Origin: CAZBWS01 sp964495705
GTDB lineage: Bacteria > Pseudomonadota > Gammaproteobacteria > HTCC5015
NCBI GenBank assembly: GCA_964495705.1
Contig: CAZBWS010000035.1
Coordinates: forward strand, 1 to 25,829
Reading direction: 5' to 3'
Length of the DNA: 25,829 nucleotides
In this document: in pieces, positions 23,293 to 25,829 of the stretch
How positions within the stretch are numbered: position 1 is the first letter of the stretch
Layout of the letters: the number at the start of each line of letters is the position of its first letter
Program-made: the position numbers and the translations under genes
Notes under the pieces: generated by a model
Database searches by the model: none
The model's input: the letters and a program-made list of their open reading frames with translations, nothing else
Told to the model about the DNA's origin: nothing

Positions 23293-24699
23293 ATGGGTAA
23301 TGTTCTACAGTTCCTAGACGTGCCTCGCCAAGACCCTAAAAAGACTTCGGCCGAGATTCGCATTAAGGAATTCAAAGAGATTTACAGCGGCTTTGACGCC
23401 GCCACTGCCGCCAGCCAAGCCGATCGTTGCTTAGCCTGTGGCAACCCCTATTGTGAATGGAAATGTCCGGTGCATAACTACATTCCCAACTGGTTGAAGC
23501 TTATTTCAGAGGGCAATTTGTTCGAAGCTGCAGAGCTTTCGCATAAAACAAACTCGTTACCGGAAATGTGTGGCCGCGTATGCCCACAAGACCGCTTATG
23601 CGAAGGCGCTTGCACCCTGAATGATGGCTTTGGAGCCGTGACCATTGGCAACATCGAAAAGTACATCACCGATGAAGCTTGGGCACAGGGCTGGCGCCCT
23701 GATATGTCTGGCGTGGTAAAAACCGACAAGCGTGTTGCTATCATCGGCGCCGGCCCTGCGGGCTTAGGCGCTGCTGACATCTTGGTGCGCAACGGCGTAC
23801 AGCCAGTAGTCTTCGATAAATACGAAGAGATCGGCGGCTTGCTGACCTTCGGCATCCCTCCTTTCAAGCTAGAGAAAGACATCGTCAAGCGTCGTCGCTC
23901 TATGATGGAAGAGATGGGTGTTGAGTTTGTCCTAAATACTGAAATCGGCACCGATATTCCTATGCAGCAGTTGCTCGATGAATACGATGCGGTTTTCCTT
24001 GGCATGGGTACTTACACGTATATGAAAGGCGGCTTTCCCGGTGAAGACCTGCCTGGCGTATACGACGCCCTGCCCTACCTTGTATCGAATGTGAATCGCC
24101 TGATGGGCCTTGAAAAAGATCCCGCTGACTTCATCGACATGCAAGGCAAAAAAGTCGTTGTTCTAGGCGGCGGCGACACCGCAATGGACTGCAACCGCAC
24201 CTCGATTCGCCAAGGCGCTGACAGCGTTAACTGTGCTTATCGCCGTGACGAGGCGAATATGCCAGGCTCTCGTAAAGAAGTGCAGAACGCCAAAGAAGAA
24301 GGCGTTGAATTCTTATGGAACCGTCAGCCTATCGAAATTATGGGCGACGACAAAGTCACTGGCGTTAAGGTAGTGAAAACACAACTCGGCGAACCCGATG
24401 CTCGTGGCCGTCGCAGCCCAGAGCCAATTCCTGGCAGCGAAGAAATTATTCCTGCGGATAACGTGTTGATCGCCTTTGGCTTCCGCCCCAGCCCTGCTCC
24501 ATGGCTGGTAGACTACGGTGTAAATCTAGACCAAGGCGGCCGTGTTGTTGCACCTGGCTGTAAAGAGTTTGCACACCAGACCAGCAACGAAAAAATCTTC
24601 GCGGGCGGTGATATGGTGCGCGGCTCCGACCTGGTTGTAACCGCTGTTTACGAAGGCCGTAACGCTGCCGAAGGCATCTTGCGTTACTTGAACGTATAG
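23293..24699 (+). CDS. gltD: Glutamate synthase small subunit (NADPH-dependent)
   Basis: 468 residues. GltD takes electrons from NADPH through FAD and Fe-S centres to the GltB large subunit, which makes glutamate from glutamine and 2-oxoglutarate. The N-terminal cysteine sets for 4Fe-4S clusters are Cys46/49/54/58 and Cys93/97/103/107. The FAD motif is IIGAGPAGLGAA (150-161), the NADPH motif is LGGGDTAMDC (291-300), and a second flavin stretch GGDMVRGSDLVVTAV lies near the end. gltB is not upstream, which is unusual; yqeY ends 68 bases before. A gltD-like subunit of another oxidoreductase is possible, but adjacency to hemE matches true gltBD-hemE loci. Confidence 0.93.
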   Translation: MGNVLQFLDVPRQDPKKTSAEIRIKEFKEIYSGFDAATAASQADRCLACGNPYCEWKCPVHNYIPNWLKLISEGNLFEAAELSHKTNSLPEMCGRVCPQDRLCEGACTLNDGFGAVTIGNIEKYITDEAWAQGWRPDMSGVVKTDKRVAIIGAGPAGLGAADILVRNGVQPVVFDKYEEIGGLLTFGIPPFKLEKDIVKRRRSMMEEMGVEFVLNTEIGTDIPMQQLLDEYDAVFLGMGTYTYMKGGFPGEDLPGVYDALPYLVSNVNRLMGLEKDPADFIDMQGKKVVVLGGGDTAMDCNRTSIRQGADSVNCAYRRDEANMPGSRKEVQNAKEEGVEFLWNRQPIEIMGDDKVTGVKVVKTQLGEPDARGRRSPEPIPGSEEIIPADNVLIAFGFRPSPAPWLVDYGVNLDQGGRVVAPGCKEFAHQTSNEKIFAGGDMVRGSDLVVTAVYEGRNAAEGILRYLNV

Positions 24700-24718
24700 C
24701 GTTAATTGCTGTTAAGAT

Positions 24719-24747
24719 AAACGCCCGCTATTGCGGGCGTTTTTATT
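24719..24747 (+). terminator. Rho-independent terminator of gltD
   Basis: AACGCCCGC, loop TATT, GCGGGCGTTTTTATTT, 20 bases after the gltD stop. It lies only 30 bases before hemE, so hemE either relies on readthrough or has a promoter inside the AT-rich AAAAAATATAAATA stretch. Confidence 0.9.
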
Positions 24748-24776
24748 TACAAAAAATATAAATACAGAGACATATC

Positions 24777-25829
24777 ATGGCTGCTGAACTAAAAAATGAC
24801 CGTTTTCTACGCGCACTAATGCGCCAGCCCGTAGACCGCACACCGATGTGGATCATGCGCCAAGCTGGCCGCTATCTACCTGAGTATCGCGCCACCCGCG
24901 CTGCCGCCGGCAGCTTTATGGACCTGTGCACAAACCCCGAACGCGCCTGCGAAGTGACCTTGCAACCCCTAGAGCGCTACGACCTAGATGCTGCAATCCT
25001 GTTCTCTGACATTCTCACCGTGCCCGACGCCATGGGCCTAGGCCTGCACTTCATTGCTGGCGAAGGCCCCAAGTTCAGCAACCCAGTACGCTGTGCGGCT
25101 GATGTCGAGAAAATCGCCATTCCCGACCCCGAACAAGAACTGCGCTATGTGACCGATGCTGTACGCACCATCCGCAAAGAGCTAGACGGCCGCGTACCTT
25201 TAATTGGCTTTGCAGGCAGCCCTTGGACGGTCGCCACCTACGCCGTCGAAGGCGGCAGCAGCCGCGACTTCGCCAAGATCAAAGGTATGCTGTTTGACTC
25301 CCCAGAAATATTGCACAAGCTGCTGGATAAGATCACCGAATCCACCATCAGCTATCTCAACGCGCAGATCGCCGCAGGCGCACAGGCCATTATGGTATTT
25401 GACACTTGGGGCGGCTCCCTCTCCCCTGAGAACTACCAGACCTTCTCACTGCAATACATGCAGCGCATCGTTGAAGGCCTGACCAAGGAAAACGAAGGCC
25501 GTGTCGTCCCCAATATCTTATTCACAAAAAATGGTGGGCAGTGGTTAGAGCTCATCGCGGGTACTGGCTGTAACGGCGTTGGCTTGGACTGGACGACCTC
25601 CCTAGCAGACGCTAAGGGCCGTATCGGAGACAAGGTAGCTCTGCAGGGAAATCTTGATCCTAGCGTGCTGTACGCTTCCCCCGAGACGATTCGCACGGAA
25701 GCTCTTAAAGTACTAGAGAGCTTTGGTAAGGGTTCGGGACATGTATTTAATCTGGGGCATGGCATACATCAGCATATTGATCCGGAGCATGTAGCGGCGC
25801 TGGTGGATGCGGTGCATGAGTTGAGTCCG
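24777..25829 (+). CDS. hemE: Uroporphyrinogen decarboxylase, 3'-truncated by window edge
   Basis: 351 codons are open to the window end without a stop. The family is about 354 residues, so only a few are missing. HemE removes four carboxyl groups from uroporphyrinogen III to give coproporphyrinogen III, on the path to the heme used by CyoE/CtaA. Landmarks are PMWIMRQAGRYLPEYR at about 23-38 (Arg28, Arg32), ILFSDILTVPDAMGL with the catalytic Asp, GFAGSPWTVATYAVEGG, and FNLGHGIHQHIDPEHV near the end. The weak ribosome site AGAGA lies 7 bases before the ATG. Confidence 0.97.
   Translation, partial: MAAELKNDRFLRALMRQPVDRTPMWIMRQAGRYLPEYRATRAAAGSFMDLCTNPERACEVTLQPLERYDLDAAILFSDILTVPDAMGLGLHFIAGEGPKFSNPVRCAADVEKIAIPDPEQELRYVTDAVRTIRKELDGRVPLIGFAGSPWTVATYAVEGGSSRDFAKIKGMLFDSPEILHKLLDKITESTISYLNAQIAAGAQAIMVFDTWGGSLSPENYQTFSLQYMQRIVEGLTKENEGRVVPNILFTKNGGQWLELIAGTGCNGVGLDWTTSLADAKGRIGDKVALQGNLDPSVLYASPETIRTEALKVLESFGKGSGHVFNLGHGIHQHIDPEHVAALVDAVHELSP

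Larger units (their letters stand above)
2413..24460. repeat. Dispersed 9-mer ATGCGGATA / TATCCGCAT, 13 exact copies
   Basis: Exact copies read as TATCCGCAT on the plus strand start at 2413, 4047, 4357, 10824, 14063, 17082 and 22157. Copies read as ATGCGGATA start at 5472, 7052, 12571, 15010, 20048 and 20210. Three more 8-mer copies (TGCGGATA) are at 4387, 17091 and 24453. Ten of the thirteen are inside genes and three are intergenic (7052, 10824, 17082). Flanks favour A before and G after, and several read ATGCGGATAGCCT. The copy at 5472 forms the perfect palindrome GCGGATATCCGC (5474-5485). Orientation is even (7 versus 6). Confidence 0.85.

Noticed and set aside
2413..24460. Chi-like or chromosome-segregation (KOPS-like) explanation of the ATGCGGATA repeats
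   Set aside because: Those sites are strongly oriented with replication. Here seven copies face one way and six the other. A methylation target remains possible but would not by itself explain the excess.
1..25829. tRNA, rRNA, CRISPR, phage or insertion-sequence content
   Set aside because: I saw no cloverleaf-like or direct-repeat arrays, no transposase or integrase frames and no abrupt composition shift. The region reads as core chromosome.

Overview
This is a compact bacterial chromosome segment of roughly 50% GC. Intergenic gaps are short and overlapping start/stop codons are common. Every protein I can place is a gammaproteobacterial type. The blocks M16 pair-rsmD-coaD-ggt // ftsY-ftsE-ftsX-rpoH, coxB-coxA-cox11-coxC with SURF1/ctaA/cyoE, and gltD-hemE match the order I remember from Pseudomonas and relatives. 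The host is most likely a marine-type gammaproteobacterium near Pseudomonadales/Cellvibrionales; the exact taxon is inference. I see no rRNA, tRNA, IS element, prophage or CRISPR array, and no gene-free stretch longer than about 300 bases.

Layout. 1-803 (-): 5'-complete, 3'-truncated FolB-FolK fusion for folate synthesis. 1057-1461 (+): rpmB-rpmG, ribosomal proteins L28 and L33. 1531-7016 (-): a tight operon of two M16 peptidases (one catalytic lipoprotein, one lacking the zinc site), rsmD, coaD and ggt. 7128-9779 (+): ftsY-ftsE-ftsX, then rpoH (9938-10804) behind a perfect CIRCE operator. 10938-11855 (-): an exported FecR-domain protein. 11924-19570 (-): an aa3-type cytochrome c oxidase locus with its heme A and assembly genes (coxB, coxA, cox11, coxC, SURF1, SCO-like, ctaA, cyoE), interrupted by one opposite-strand small membrane gene (DUF2909 type). 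19800-22359 (-): tsaD-bioH-bioC. 22512-24699 (+): rpsU-yqeY-gltD. 24777-end (+): hemE, missing only its last few codons.

How the parts work together. The cox block encodes the oxidase core (subunits I-III) plus copper delivery (Cox11, SCO-like), heme A synthesis (CyoE then CtaA) and assembly (SURF1). FtsY targets membrane proteins, and FtsEX couples division to cell-wall hydrolysis. RpoH is the heat-shock sigma factor, and the CIRCE element suggests it is itself under HrcA control. BioH/BioC make the pimeloyl-ACP precursor of biotin. HemE feeds protoheme, which CyoE/CtaA use.

The most unusual signal is not a gene. The 9-mer ATGCGGATA (reverse complement TATCCGCAT) occurs 13 times in 25.8 kb, where about 0.2 is expected by chance. 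It occurs in both orientations, in many genes and in five of six reading frames, and it forms an inverted pair between coxA and cox11. Its density and habits resemble the DNA uptake sequences of Pasteurellaceae and Neisseriaceae.
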